Assembly (NCBI GenBank): GCA_041391665.1
Contig: JAWKNO010000003.1
Location: 620,001-684,000, forward strand
Reading direction: 5' to 3'
Source: Bacteroidia bacterium
GTDB taxonomy: Bacteria; Bacteroidota; Bacteroidia; J057
DNA length: 64,000 bases
This document shows, piece after piece, positions 54,951-63,402 of the stretch. Made by a program: the position numbers and the translations under genes. Numbering within the stretch: the first letter of the stretch is position 1; every line of letters starts with the position of its first letter. The notes under the pieces are model-generated. The model made no database searches, was not told where the DNA came from, and saw nothing but the letters and a program-made list of their open reading frames with translations.

Positions 54951-55979
54951 ATGTTTTCTATGGTAAAATCAATCCTTCTGCTAATCAGCCTGCACCTGTT
55001 CTGCATTGCCACTGCACAGCACACGCTTCAACGGTACGAGTTTCCAGAATTTGGTATCAGCATACCATTTTTCAAGGAGGCCGGTAAGTCGACGCTAAAA
55101 GGAAGCGGCAGCCAAAGTTTCATCCAGTATGCGTACAATAGCGAGGATAAGAATGCAAAAATTATCGCCAATATGTATTTGTACCCGGAATGGGGCTGCG
55201 CAAAGGCTGATACTTTCTACAATATGATGGAGCGGTACGCCGCCACTGCGGATGGATCTCCCGGAAAATTTCGTCCGCTCACGCAAAAGAGTCATACCCA
55301 CTACCTGGGATGGACCTTTTATGATGCCATGCTGACTATTGACAACATCAGAGACAATGTCGTGCGTTATGTGCAGGCTTTTTTCAACGGCAGCCAGATA
55401 TTGATAATTGATGTGGTCTTCGTAAATGAGAACTTTTCTGCTATAGGTGCTGAAATCTTTGGCGACCCTGGCTACAGCAGCATTCTGCGGCCACTCGACC
55501 TGCCCAAAATCGGGCTCCGCCTTCACGTGAGGGGGAATGTAATGGCTGCCTATGATTCGGAAAAAAACAGCTATCATATAGGGCGTTGCGACCGACTTGG
55601 TACGGCATATCCTCAGGTCGTTTTTGAGCAAACGGAGGGGGACCCAAACGCATGGGCACTGGAGGTACTTACCCAAATGCGCAGGGAAACGGACTTCGAT
55701 AAGGTGAAAATGGAAACGCTGCCTTCGCAAGACAAGCTTGCCAGGTTTCCCGGAGGAGTAATCAGTGTGACGGCTGATTTGGTGAAGGAAAATGGTTGGA
55801 TGAGGGTTTACTTATTTTCATTCAACGGAAAATCCTACAAGGTGTCGCTTATCGTGCCCTATGGTCCTGATGACAACCGTCTGTATTTCAAATCGGACAG
55901 GGAAATAACGGTGGAAACGGCAAAGGAGATGGATGTGCGGGTGCTTGAACTGCTGGGAAATATGGAGCAAATCCGGTGA
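54951..55979 (+). CDS. Secreted protein of unknown function
   Basis: 342 residues from the ATG at 54951 (or 54960). Signal peptide MVKSILLLISLHLFCIATAQ. The mature chain begins 'LQRYEFPEFGISIPFFKEA', reads as alternating strands ('AKIIANMYLYPEWGC', 'ILIIDVVFVNENFSAIGAEI') with two paired repeats of similar length (about 40-180 and 200-340), and ends without a sorting domain. Possibly two copies of a small alpha/beta fold. I do not recognise a family. Confidence 0.5.
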   Translation: MFSMVKSILLLISLHLFCIATAQHTLQRYEFPEFGISIPFFKEAGKSTLKGSGSQSFIQYAYNSEDKNAKIIANMYLYPEWGCAKADTFYNMMERYAATADGSPGKFRPLTQKSHTHYLGWTFYDAMLTIDNIRDNVVRYVQAFFNGSQILIIDVVFVNENFSAIGAEIFGDPGYSSILRPLDLPKIGLRLHVRGNVMAAYDSEKNSYHIGRCDRLGTAYPQVVFEQTEGDPNAWALEVLTQMRRETDFDKVKMETLPSQDKLARFPGGVISVTADLVKENGWMRVYLFSFNGKSYKVSLIVPYGPDDNRLYFKSDREITVETAKEMDVRVLELLGNMEQIR

Positions 55980-56140
55980 TCTTCCGGATATTTCGTTAGG
56001 TTTAGCAGGCATATTGATGGCATGGATTGAAGAGAAAAGCCATCGCTGCGGGAAAAGATGCACAGGCAATGTGAAGCCCGGCTGCCATCTGGCCCAGGCT
56101 CCTTTTGTTTTTCCCCGTCTCGTGCATATCTTCGCTACAT

Positions 56141-56551
56141 ATGCTTTCAAAACGTGCAAAATACGCGCTCAAAGCCCTAATGGCAATCGCCAGAGATACT
56201 TCCGGACAACCCCTGCCTTCAAGGATTATTGCTGAAACCGAAAATATCCCACCCAAATTTCTGGAGGCCATTCTCCGCGAACTTACCCGCTCGGCTCTGC
56301 TGAAAAGCGACAGGGGGATAAATGGCGGTTATTCGCTGCGAAAATCTCCCGAAGAAATTCAGGTAGTCGAAATCATGCGCATCATGGATGGTCCCATCGC
56401 CTTCATCCCCTGCGTGTCGGAAAATTTTTACGAAAAATGCGACGAATGCCACGACGAAGTCACCTGCCATATCCGCAAACTCTTTCAGGAACTGCGCCAG
56501 GAAATGCTGGAAGTGTTTAATCAAAGTCTGGCCGACCTGATGGCAAAGTGA
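56141..56551 (+). CDS. Rrf2-family transcriptional regulator with a Cys cluster
   Basis: 136 residues from the ATG at 56141. Winged-helix N-terminus 'MLSKRAKYALKALMAIARDT', 'PSRIIAETENIPPKFLEAIL' and 'LLKSDRGINGGYSLRKSPEE'. A C-terminal segment has four Cys in 'CVSENFYEKCDECHDEVTC', a spacing able to hold an Fe-S cluster, as in IscR/NsrR-type members (with their three Cys). Therefore an Fe-S, NO or redox sensor is likely. The gene's 3' end overlaps the convergent sterol-desaturase gene by 31 bp. Target not visible. Confidence 0.87.
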   Translation: MLSKRAKYALKALMAIARDTSGQPLPSRIIAETENIPPKFLEAILRELTRSALLKSDRGINGGYSLRKSPEEIQVVEIMRIMDGPIAFIPCVSENFYEKCDECHDEVTCHIRKLFQELRQEMLEVFNQSLADLMAK

Positions 56552-57774
56552 AAATATCCCGCCATCGCCGCTGAAACTATGAGATAGGCAGCCACAATCA
56601 TTGTTCCCCCGGGTATGATTTCGTCCAGCTTAAACCATCCGCCCGTAGAAAAAATCACCCATACCCCCATACCCAACTTTACCAGTTCGGCGGGAAAGGC
56701 AATCGGGTGCATATCCATCAAAGAGGTATAGGCAAAAATAGATACCATCAGTACCAGCGCATAGAGGAGGATTTCGGGGAATGTATAATCGCCGATCTGT
56801 ACCATCATATGGTACAGCAACAGGTTGTTGACGATTAGCTGAAACCATACCCAACCCTGAAACAGGACAGAACCACCGGTATGGTATTTGGGTCGGTTAT
56901 ATATATCCTTCACCATATTGACCGGGTATTTTTCCTTTACATCTTCAGGCCGCCAGCCAGTGGGCATAAACCAAAGCCTGATTTTGTCCCACCAGTTGCG
57001 GGTATGCCATGCGTCTTTGGCCAGTGACCAGGCGTGCATAAAATTGATCAGTACCGGGTTCCAGGTATGCGCGGGAACTTTCGTTCCATATACAGGTTGT
57101 ACATCGGGCAATTCTTCCTGAAAAGTGCCAAACCATTTATCCCAGAAAATAAAGATCTGCGAAAAATTTTTGTCGATATATTCCGGATTGATCGCATGGT
57201 GTACGCGGTGGTGGGAAGGCGTAACGATGATATATTCGAGGAAGCCCATTCGCCCTACCAGCCTTGTATGATACCAGAATTGGGCAAAAAGGTGGAGCGG
57301 AGCAGTAATTGCCACTACTTTAGGCGGAATACCGATGATCGCCATAGGAATGTAGAGAAAAAAGTAAATGCCCACCACAGCCGAAATGCTCTGCCGCAGG
57401 GCACAGGCCAGGTTGAACTCCTCACTGCTATGGTGCACAATGTGGCGGTTCCAGAACAGGTTTACCACGTGGTCAAAGCGGTGCGACCAATAGCCGGCAA
57501 AATCAATTCCGATAAAGGCGAGCACATATAGCCAGATAGTCGACTTGATTTCAAAAATCGCCAGATGGCTTTCCATCCATTCGTAGCTGATGATCACAAT
57601 GGAAAGGCCTGTGAGATTTTTGAGGGTATTGGTCATACCGGAACTGAGACTGGAAATAGTGTCCATGCCGTAATTCACCTTCATGCCCATCCTTTTGGCG
57701 GCGATCGCCTCAATGATGATCAGCAAAATGAAACCCGGAATTGCATAACTTAAAACCTGTGCATAAGCTTCCAT
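56521..57774 (-). CDS. Sterol desaturase / fatty acid hydroxylase-family membrane protein
   Basis: 417 residues with about 8-9 TM helices. The di-iron His motifs are visible: 'YWSHRFDH' and 'NRHIVHHSSEEFN' (about 95-118), then 'TPSHHRVHHAIN' (about 190-200), matching HX3-4H, HX2-3HH and HXXHH. The extended C-terminal membrane half resembles alkylglycerol-monooxygenase-type members. Likely hydroxylates or cleaves a lipid; the substrate cannot be named. Neighbours do not define a pathway. Its 3' end overlaps the rrf2 gene on the other strand. Confidence 0.85.
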   Translation of the reverse strand: MEAYAQVLSYAIPGFILLIIIEAIAAKRMGMKVNYGMDTISSLSSGMTNTLKNLTGLSIVIISYEWMESHLAIFEIKSTIWLYVLAFIGIDFAGYWSHRFDHVVNLFWNRHIVHHSSEEFNLACALRQSISAVVGIYFFLYIPMAIIGIPPKVVAITAPLHLFAQFWYHTRLVGRMGFLEYIIVTPSHHRVHHAINPEYIDKNFSQIFIFWDKWFGTFQEELPDVQPVYGTKVPAHTWNPVLINFMHAWSLAKDAWHTRNWWDKIRLWFMPTGWRPEDVKEKYPVNMVKDIYNRPKYHTGGSVLFQGWVWFQLIVNNLLLYHMMVQIGDYTFPEILLYALVLMVSIFAYTSLMDMHPIAFPAELVKLGMGVWVIFSTGGWFKLDEIIPGGTMIVAAYLIVSAAMAGYFHFAIRSARL

Positions 57775-57828
57775 AGAGCAGAATGATTAATTACGCAAGA
57801 TAGCCGGAAAAAATGCGAAAATCCAGCA

Positions 57829-58101
57829 TCATCCACCCGAAAGCGCCTGCATGATATAAATTTCGTCGCCATCTTTCAGGTGGTCAGAAAGATCATATCT
57901 GTCGGCGAGGAGTTCCTGCCCGATAAAGATATTGACATGCTCGCGAAGGCAGCCCTGATCATCGGTAAGGTAATGGCGAAGGCCGGGGTATCGGGTTTCC
58001 AGTTCGGCGAGAACTTCCGCGAGGTTTTTTCCCCTGACAGATTCTTCTTTCAGCCGGGGGAAAAAACGTTTCAGTGCGGAAGTAAAGCGAACGGTGATCA
58101 T
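57829..58101 (-). CDS. MoaD/ThiS-type ubiquitin-like sulfur carrier
   Basis: 90 residues ending in the double Gly (ALSGG) that is adenylated and thiocarboxylated. Strand 'MITVRFTSALKRFFP', 'LAEVLAELETRYPGLRHYLT' and 'NIFIGQELLADRYDLSDHLK' fit the MoaD fold. Its activating enzyme (MoaB/ThiF/MoeB type) is not in the window, so whether it serves molybdopterin, a metabolite or another modification is open. 9 bp after the OmpA gene, same strand. Confidence 0.8.
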   Translation of the reverse strand: MITVRFTSALKRFFPRLKEESVRGKNLAEVLAELETRYPGLRHYLTDDQGCLREHVNIFIGQELLADRYDLSDHLKDGDEIYIMQALSGG

Positions 58102-58110
58102 CGGTTAAAA

Positions 58111-58797
58111 CTACCCTATTTTGCCTTTTTTGGCCAGTTTTTTTAATTTTTTAGTAGCATAAATAGCTACTTCAACCCTGCGGTTCTGTTGTCTTCCTGC
58201 ATTGGTTTCATTGTCAGCCACAGGTTGGGATTCGCCATAACCGACATTTGTCATTCGCGCAGGATCTACCTGCAAGACAGAAAGATACTGATTTACAGCC
58301 GCAGCTCTTTGTTCGGAAAGGGTCTGGTTATATTCATCCGAACCGGAAGCATCTGTATGGCCTTCGATAAGTACCTGCGTATCGCCGTATTTATTGAGGA
58401 TTTGGGCCAGATCCTGAAGGCTTCGTTTAGTTCCTGCTTTGAGTTCGGAAGAATTGTAATCAAACATAGCCTGAGAGTCAAAAGTAATTTTTATACCCTC
58501 CCCTATTCTTTCTACCTCTGCCCCTCTGACATCTCTTCGGATTTCCTCAGCCTGTTTATCCATATAACGGCCAATCAGTGCACCGGCTGTGCCGCCTACA
58601 GCTGCGCCCAATATTGCACCTACGGCGGTATTACCGGCTTTTTTGCCTATCACACCTCCAATCACAGCGCCCGTGCCGGCGCCAATTGCTCCGCCTTTGA
58701 CCGCATTGCTGGTATTACAGGAAATGGACAAGAGGCTGGCCATCACAAAAACCATGATTCCCTTTGTTTTTGAAAGAAAGAAGTTGGTAGTATCCAT
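58111..58797 (-). CDS. OmpA-family peptidoglycan-binding lipoprotein
   Basis: 228 residues from the ATG at 58797. Lipobox LLSISC near residue 27. Residues about 34-80 are a glycine-zipper region ('GGAIGAGTGAVIGGVIGKKA' and 'GAILGAAVGGTAGALIGRYM'). The C-terminal OmpA domain has 'LIEGHTDASGSDEYNQTLSE' and 'NRRVEVAIYA'. It anchors the outer membrane to peptidoglycan. Upstream and adjacent to the MoaD-like gene; separated from DUF4407 by a terminator. Confidence 0.9.
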   Translation of the reverse strand: MDTTNFFLSKTKGIMVFVMASLLSISCNTSNAVKGGAIGAGTGAVIGGVIGKKAGNTAVGAILGAAVGGTAGALIGRYMDKQAEEIRRDVRGAEVERIGEGIKITFDSQAMFDYNSSELKAGTKRSLQDLAQILNKYGDTQVLIEGHTDASGSDEYNQTLSEQRAAAVNQYLSVLQVDPARMTNVGYGESQPVADNETNAGRQQNRRVEVAIYATKKLKKLAKKGKIG

Positions 58798-58876
58798 AAA
58801 CAGATAATTATTAGGTGTGAGACTTTGAAAAAAAAATGGGGAATCAGTGGACAATATAGGGAAAAAAACCGGCCAC

Positions 58877-58913
58877 AAAAAAAGCCCGTGCTGTTAACAG
58901 AACGGGCTTTTTT
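58877..58913 (-). terminator. Hairpin terminator between the OmpA and DUF4407 genes
   Basis: AAAAAAAGCCCGT and ACGGGCTTTTTT make a strong stem of 12-13 pairs around a 12-nt loop, with A and T tracts on both sides, so it can act in either direction. It lies 24 bp after the DUF4407 stop codon on the minus strand. Confidence 0.88.
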
Positions 58914-58937
58914 CTATAAATGTCTGAATGAAATGGA

Positions 58938-60305
58938 TCAGTTTGATTCTTCAAATATTTCTTCTACATGTTTACCGTTGACACCATTGACGCCATTGAC
59001 ACTGCCAGTACCTGAATGTTTGCGGGACTGAAGTTTAATGGTCGCGTTGAGGTCGTAATTCATATCGGAAATATAACGCAGAGACTCTACTTTTTTATGG
59101 TGTTCGATCCGGCTGAGGAGATAATCGTAAGGTCCGCGTTTGGTGATAAGTTTGACAAAAACGGGAGAAGTCTCCAGCAGGATAAACAGCATGACAATCA
59201 GGTTGCTGATCCACCAGATCGTAGAGTCATTGTCTTTCATTTTTTCCAGCACCTGAATTTTGGCGGGAAAACCAATACCATAGCGGCGGGCTTTTTCAAT
59301 CGCGCCTCCGACCTGCTCTTTTCGGATCTCATCGCGTTCCTGTTTGGCGGCTATCAGTTCGTCGCGTTGAATCTGGAGCAGGCGCAATTCTTCATCAATC
59401 CCTTCGGCAAAAGCTTCCCGGGCGCCGCGGCGTTCTCCTTCCAGTTTTTTGACAATGGCAAACTGTGCATCAATCTCCTCCTGAAGGCGTTTGTTGACGA
59501 GATACAGTTGGTTGCTGCTTTCCTGCCATTTTTCGGGAAAATCCCAGCGGATAAACTTCGTGCTGCCATCTTCGCCTTCGGCAAATACCTTCGTGGCATA
59601 TTTATTCCAAAGGTAACTTCTCCGCGCTTCGTTGGCCTTAATGCGCGGCATATAGACATTTACAATACTATCATAGGTTTGTTTCGCCACGCGGTATTCG
59701 GCAGAGACTTCACCAAAATCAAAGGAAGTAGGTTTACCTTCTTTCAGCTTTTTGTATTCCATCCGGATACTGTCCACATAAGCAAGCTGCATACGGATGG
59801 AGTCAAGCCCCAGGCGGTTGTCGAGTTTGGCTTCGGCCTCTTTTTCAAGCTGAGTGGTATAAGCAAACATCTCCGAATTGATCTGATTGCGGAACAACTC
59901 TACTTCGATCGGCTTGGTGATGACAATAGAAATCAACACTGCAAGAATCAGACGTGGCATGGCAAGCCCAAGTTCATTCCAGGTTTTGCCTTCCTTCCGG
60001 ATACTTGATACGATATACCGGTCGAGGTTAAAAATCATCGCGCCCCACAAAAGTCCGAACATAAATGCCACAAACGCATTGTCGATCAGGGTATAAATGG
60101 CAAATGATCCGGAGATTACGGCCAGACAGGCGGTGAGGAAAATTGTGGCGCCGATCCCTACATATTTGGTATGTTCTGAAGGACAGGCTTCCAGAATTTT
60201 GATATATGCACCGGCACAGGCGAAGAAAAATCGCTTAAATCCCCCTGGCCGCTCCGGCGAATCGTCATAAGTACCGGAATCTATATAATTTGAATACTGA
60301 TCCAT
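58938..60305 (-). CDS. DUF4407 membrane protein with long coiled-coil domain
   Basis: 455 residues. N-terminal TM helices at about 50-70, 77-97 and 115-135 ('YVGIGATIFLTACLAVISG', 'FAIYTLIDNAFVAFMFGLLW', 'LILAVLISIVITK'), the DUF4407 motif 'NLDRYIVSSIRKEG', a long Glu/Lys/Arg coiled coil (about 150-345), then a last TM 'NLIVMLFILLETSPVFVKLI' and a C-terminal tail with repeated Val-Asn-Gly. Function unknown. The zinc-ribbon gene lies 29 bp upstream on the same strand, so they form an operon. Confidence 0.85.
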   Translation of the reverse strand: MDQYSNYIDSGTYDDSPERPGGFKRFFFACAGAYIKILEACPSEHTKYVGIGATIFLTACLAVISGSFAIYTLIDNAFVAFMFGLLWGAMIFNLDRYIVSSIRKEGKTWNELGLAMPRLILAVLISIVITKPIEVELFRNQINSEMFAYTTQLEKEAEAKLDNRLGLDSIRMQLAYVDSIRMEYKKLKEGKPTSFDFGEVSAEYRVAKQTYDSIVNVYMPRIKANEARRSYLWNKYATKVFAEGEDGSTKFIRWDFPEKWQESSNQLYLVNKRLQEEIDAQFAIVKKLEGERRGAREAFAEGIDEELRLLQIQRDELIAAKQERDEIRKEQVGGAIEKARRYGIGFPAKIQVLEKMKDNDSTIWWISNLIVMLFILLETSPVFVKLITKRGPYDYLLSRIEHHKKVESLRYISDMNYDLNATIKLQSRKHSGTGSVNGVNGVNGKHVEEIFEESN

Positions 60306-60334
60306 AATTGCAGAATATATTAAAGAAGATGGGA

Positions 60335-61900
60335 TTAATTATTAGATGAAAACATAGACTTAAATCGCCGGATAATATGTTGCAGTTCAGAGCGCACACT
60401 GGCCTTTTTAAGCGAAAGCATTTCGTCTGTAAGACTCATTTCTCTGGCTTTTTTTATTTGCGCTTCTTTTATCCTTTGTTTGTGCGCTTTCTGGAGTTCA
60501 TTTTCCAGTTTTTCGAGCTCGGAGATTGTTTGGTCAAATTGTTTTTCGTTTAAATCCATGTCATCTGATAATTCGTGGTTTACAGGAATCAGGGACTCTT
60601 CCAGCGGAATCGGGAATCGGGTAAGCTGAATTGTTTGTGAGATTTCCCCCGAATACCCTGTAGCTGTGAGTGTCAGGTAGGTATAAGCCTGTACAGGCCG
60701 GAAACGAATCTCTCCGGAAGTTTCCACCTCACCGATTTCGTTATCGATGGTTACCGTATGTGCATTTTCCACCCGCCAGGAAATGTCGAGGGGTTCTCCC
60801 TCCGTTGAAAGTTCTTTTTCCCCGCCAAAGTGCAGGACTTTGGGAGGGGGAAGTGTCAGTGTCAGAGAGCGGGATACATCTCCGGCTGCATTTACTGCCC
60901 GCAGCGTATATGCTGTGGTTCTGTCCGGAAATACTTCAGTCGAAGATAGGCCTGTCAACTCCAGCCCATCGGGTTCGAGAATGACTTTTTCCGCATTGAG
61001 GACTTCCCAGTAAAGGATATTAGGTTCTCCGACGCGAATCGTTTCGCCACCGGCATAAAAAGAAATGATATCAGGTTTGCCGATCGTAAGGGTAATAGAT
61101 ACCGAATCTTCGCCAGACTTATTGCGCGCCGTAAGCGTACAAACGCCCGGCTGGGTGAGCATGGCTTCGGTAAAACTTCTGCCAGAAACATCTCCTATCC
61201 CCATATCGAGCGACAATTCTGCGCCATTTTCTACTTCCCAGTGAAAAATCATCGGAAAATCAACCTGGATCTGGGTATCGGTCGCATCAAAATAATGAAT
61301 TTGGGGAGCATCCAATACAACTTCCACGGCAAGCGTACGGGCGCCGATTTCATTTCTTGCGGTGATGATGTATTCGGTCGTCTCATCTGGCATCACATCC
61401 ATCATCCCTTTTTTTGGAAGGACTTCTTCACCGGGATTCAATTCGACAGTATCTGCTTCAAAAACTTCCCAGGAAAGACGGATCGGTGTACCTAATGCGA
61501 TTTTTTTGTGACTCGCCTTAAACAGGGTAATGACAGGTAACACGCCTTTACAACCGAGACAGGAAGTGTTGGCGACAGGATTCTCAGCCTGGCATTTTCC
61601 GCAAACCCAGATTTCTGTTTCGGTAAATAATTTTCTCGCTCCTTTTCCCGGAGCTTTGAACGCTTTTTTTACCGGGACAATTACCTTGTTTTCTCCTGAT
61701 TCTTTTATTCTCGGAGAAGTCTTTTTGGGGCTTTTACTGGACAAAAGGTCACTGTTATGCTGTGATTCGTTAAGAGGAACAATTTTTACTTCTTCCTCTT
61801 GGTTTGTTTGTTTGGCCCGAAGTTTTTTACCGGTTCCGGCTGAGCCAGCTTTAGAGCGGTTGGTGTTTGGTGTATGAGTTTCTTTTAACGGACTGAACAT
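60335..61900 (-). CDS. Zinc-ribbon protein with four Ig-like repeats and a coiled-coil tail
   Basis: 521 residues and no signal peptide, so cytoplasmic. A basic disordered N-terminus (1-95) precedes a RanBP2/double-zinc-ribbon-like finger 'WVCGKCQAENPVANTSCLGC' (Cys100, 103, 114, 117). Four Ig-like repeats of about 80 residues follow (about 122-446), each with a 'LSWEV', 'FHWEV', 'LYWEV' or 'ISWRV' strand and a closing 'TARNEIG/TARNKSG/RAVNAAG/TATGYSG' turn. A Lys/Glu coiled coil (about 455-495) ends the protein. Ig repeats attached to a zinc finger inside the cytoplasm are uncommon. Followed by DUF4407 (29 bp). Function unknown. Confidence 0.7.
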   Translation of the reverse strand: MFSPLKETHTPNTNRSKAGSAGTGKKLRAKQTNQEEEVKIVPLNESQHNSDLLSSKSPKKTSPRIKESGENKVIVPVKKAFKAPGKGARKLFTETEIWVCGKCQAENPVANTSCLGCKGVLPVITLFKASHKKIALGTPIRLSWEVFEADTVELNPGEEVLPKKGMMDVMPDETTEYIITARNEIGARTLAVEVVLDAPQIHYFDATDTQIQVDFPMIFHWEVENGAELSLDMGIGDVSGRSFTEAMLTQPGVCTLTARNKSGEDSVSITLTIGKPDIISFYAGGETIRVGEPNILYWEVLNAEKVILEPDGLELTGLSSTEVFPDRTTAYTLRAVNAAGDVSRSLTLTLPPPKVLHFGGEKELSTEGEPLDISWRVENAHTVTIDNEIGEVETSGEIRFRPVQAYTYLTLTATGYSGEISQTIQLTRFPIPLEESLIPVNHELSDDMDLNEKQFDQTISELEKLENELQKAHKQRIKEAQIKKAREMSLTDEMLSLKKASVRSELQHIIRRFKSMFSSNN

Positions 61901-62059
61901 AGCAAAACGGCTTTCTGATTACGTGAACGAGGACGTACAAGAAAGAGGCTATGGAATAAAAATGGATATCAAGGCAAGCGACACTAAGATAGGAGAATGT
62001 TTGTTCACCCTGTCATCTTTTACCGCCAACTGACAATATTTGTGTTTGAACGAATTAGA

Positions 62060-63244
62060 TCAAATCAACATCTCCAATATTTCCTGCGCGCCAAGCTCTG
62101 TGTAACGGCTTTGTAATATTTCACTCACCCGCTGAATATATATGACATCCAGAAGTTCCGGGTTTCGGAGAGATTCTTTCAGGTAAAATGGCCGGGATAG
62201 TAAAGGGCCGTTTGCTTTTTTATCACTGGGCTGGAAAGCACCGCCGGTAAAAAGCGTATTGATATACTTTTTAATGTCTGTTTTGGGAATTTTCCTGTCG
62301 AGATTTTCGCTTACATATTCAAACATTTGATTCATCGACATGGACTTGTCCTCTTTCAGCGCTTTTAGCAAAACGCCCGAAAGCTCTATTCTTTTAGGTG
62401 CGGCCTTCTGGTAGCGTAGTTTTTTATTCAGAAACTGTATGGCATTTTCGCGGGTGTTGACTTCCCGGGTAATTTCTTCCTCCGGTACTTCAGCAAAAAA
62501 TACGAGTGGCAGGCTTTGATCTTCGGCCTCGATTTTTTCTACAAGATCTCCTATCAGAGACTCCACAAACTGCTTGAACGTGGAGAAACCCAGCTCCTTT
62601 TCAGAGAATGAAGGATCCAGCCGCAGCAACTGCTGCTTGAGTTTGGACATGAGCATCGGCTCATCCTCGTTACGACTGCGGAGAAACCGCAACATCAGGT
62701 CTCGGCCATACACCATATCCAGGTCATCGGAAAGCCCCGAAACCGGTGATTCCGCCTCCGGCTTGCCCAACAACTCTTCGAGCGATTTAAATTCATCGCT
62801 GTTCCGCTTAACCAGTTTGCCGACACTGTGCTCAAATCCTACAATGATGACTTCTTTTCCTCTGGCACGCAACCGCTGAATCAGGGGAATAAAATCTGTG
62901 TCGCCCGAACCGATCAAAATCGAATTGATGCGGGGAAACAACTCCATATACTCCATGACATCTACGGCCAGGCGTACATCCGAACCATTTTTCCCCTGAA
63001 GGTTGGTTTCCGGCAGGTGAATGAGTTCAAACCCCTGCTCCATCAGTGAATTCTGGTATTGGGAAAATATGTCTTTCGACCAGTCAGCATAGGCTTTTTT
63101 GATCAGCACTGCGCCTTTGGTCGTGGCATAATCCACCAGCGGTTCTATTAAAAATGGTTTCCGCTTTGAGGGGTAAACCGTCTCAGCAGATATCGCAAGA
63201 TTTTCAAAATCCAGGTAAATAGCTACATTTTGTCCTTCCATCAA
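62060..63244 (-). CDS. NYN-domain (LabA/PIN-like) RNase with OST-HTH/LOTUS domain
   Basis: 394 residues. NYN fold at about 5-150: 'VAIYLDFENLAISAETVYPS' (first acidic site), 'KNGSDVRLAVDVMEYMELFP', 'ILIGSGDTDFIPLIQRLRAR' (the SGDxDF motif), 'EVIIVGFEHSVG'. All acidic metal-binding residues of the NYN/PIN superfamily are present, so RNase activity is likely. A LOTUS/OST-HTH module fits about 180-255 ('RFLRSRNEDEPMLMSKLKQQ'), and a further helix-turn-helix-like segment about 290-350. 159 bp upstream of the zinc-ribbon gene. Target RNA unknown. Confidence 0.85.
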   Translation of the reverse strand: MMEGQNVAIYLDFENLAISAETVYPSKRKPFLIEPLVDYATTKGAVLIKKAYADWSKDIFSQYQNSLMEQGFELIHLPETNLQGKNGSDVRLAVDVMEYMELFPRINSILIGSGDTDFIPLIQRLRARGKEVIIVGFEHSVGKLVKRNSDEFKSLEELLGKPEAESPVSGLSDDLDMVYGRDLMLRFLRSRNEDEPMLMSKLKQQLLRLDPSFSEKELGFSTFKQFVESLIGDLVEKIEAEDQSLPLVFFAEVPEEEITREVNTRENAIQFLNKKLRYQKAAPKRIELSGVLLKALKEDKSMSMNQMFEYVSENLDRKIPKTDIKKYINTLFTGGAFQPSDKKANGPLLSRPFYLKESLRNPELLDVIYIQRVSEILQSRYTELGAQEILEMLI

Positions 63245-63402
63245 TCCTCACAAACAAATTGTTCTTAAACTAAAGTTCCACAACAGGAAGAAGAACAAGG
63301 GTCGAAATAACAGGTAATCTGAGGAATAACGATAGCGGTAGCAAAATTAGTGAAAATTTGCTTCAATTATTTTTAGCTTTTGCGATAAGGATTCAGGAAA
63401 TC

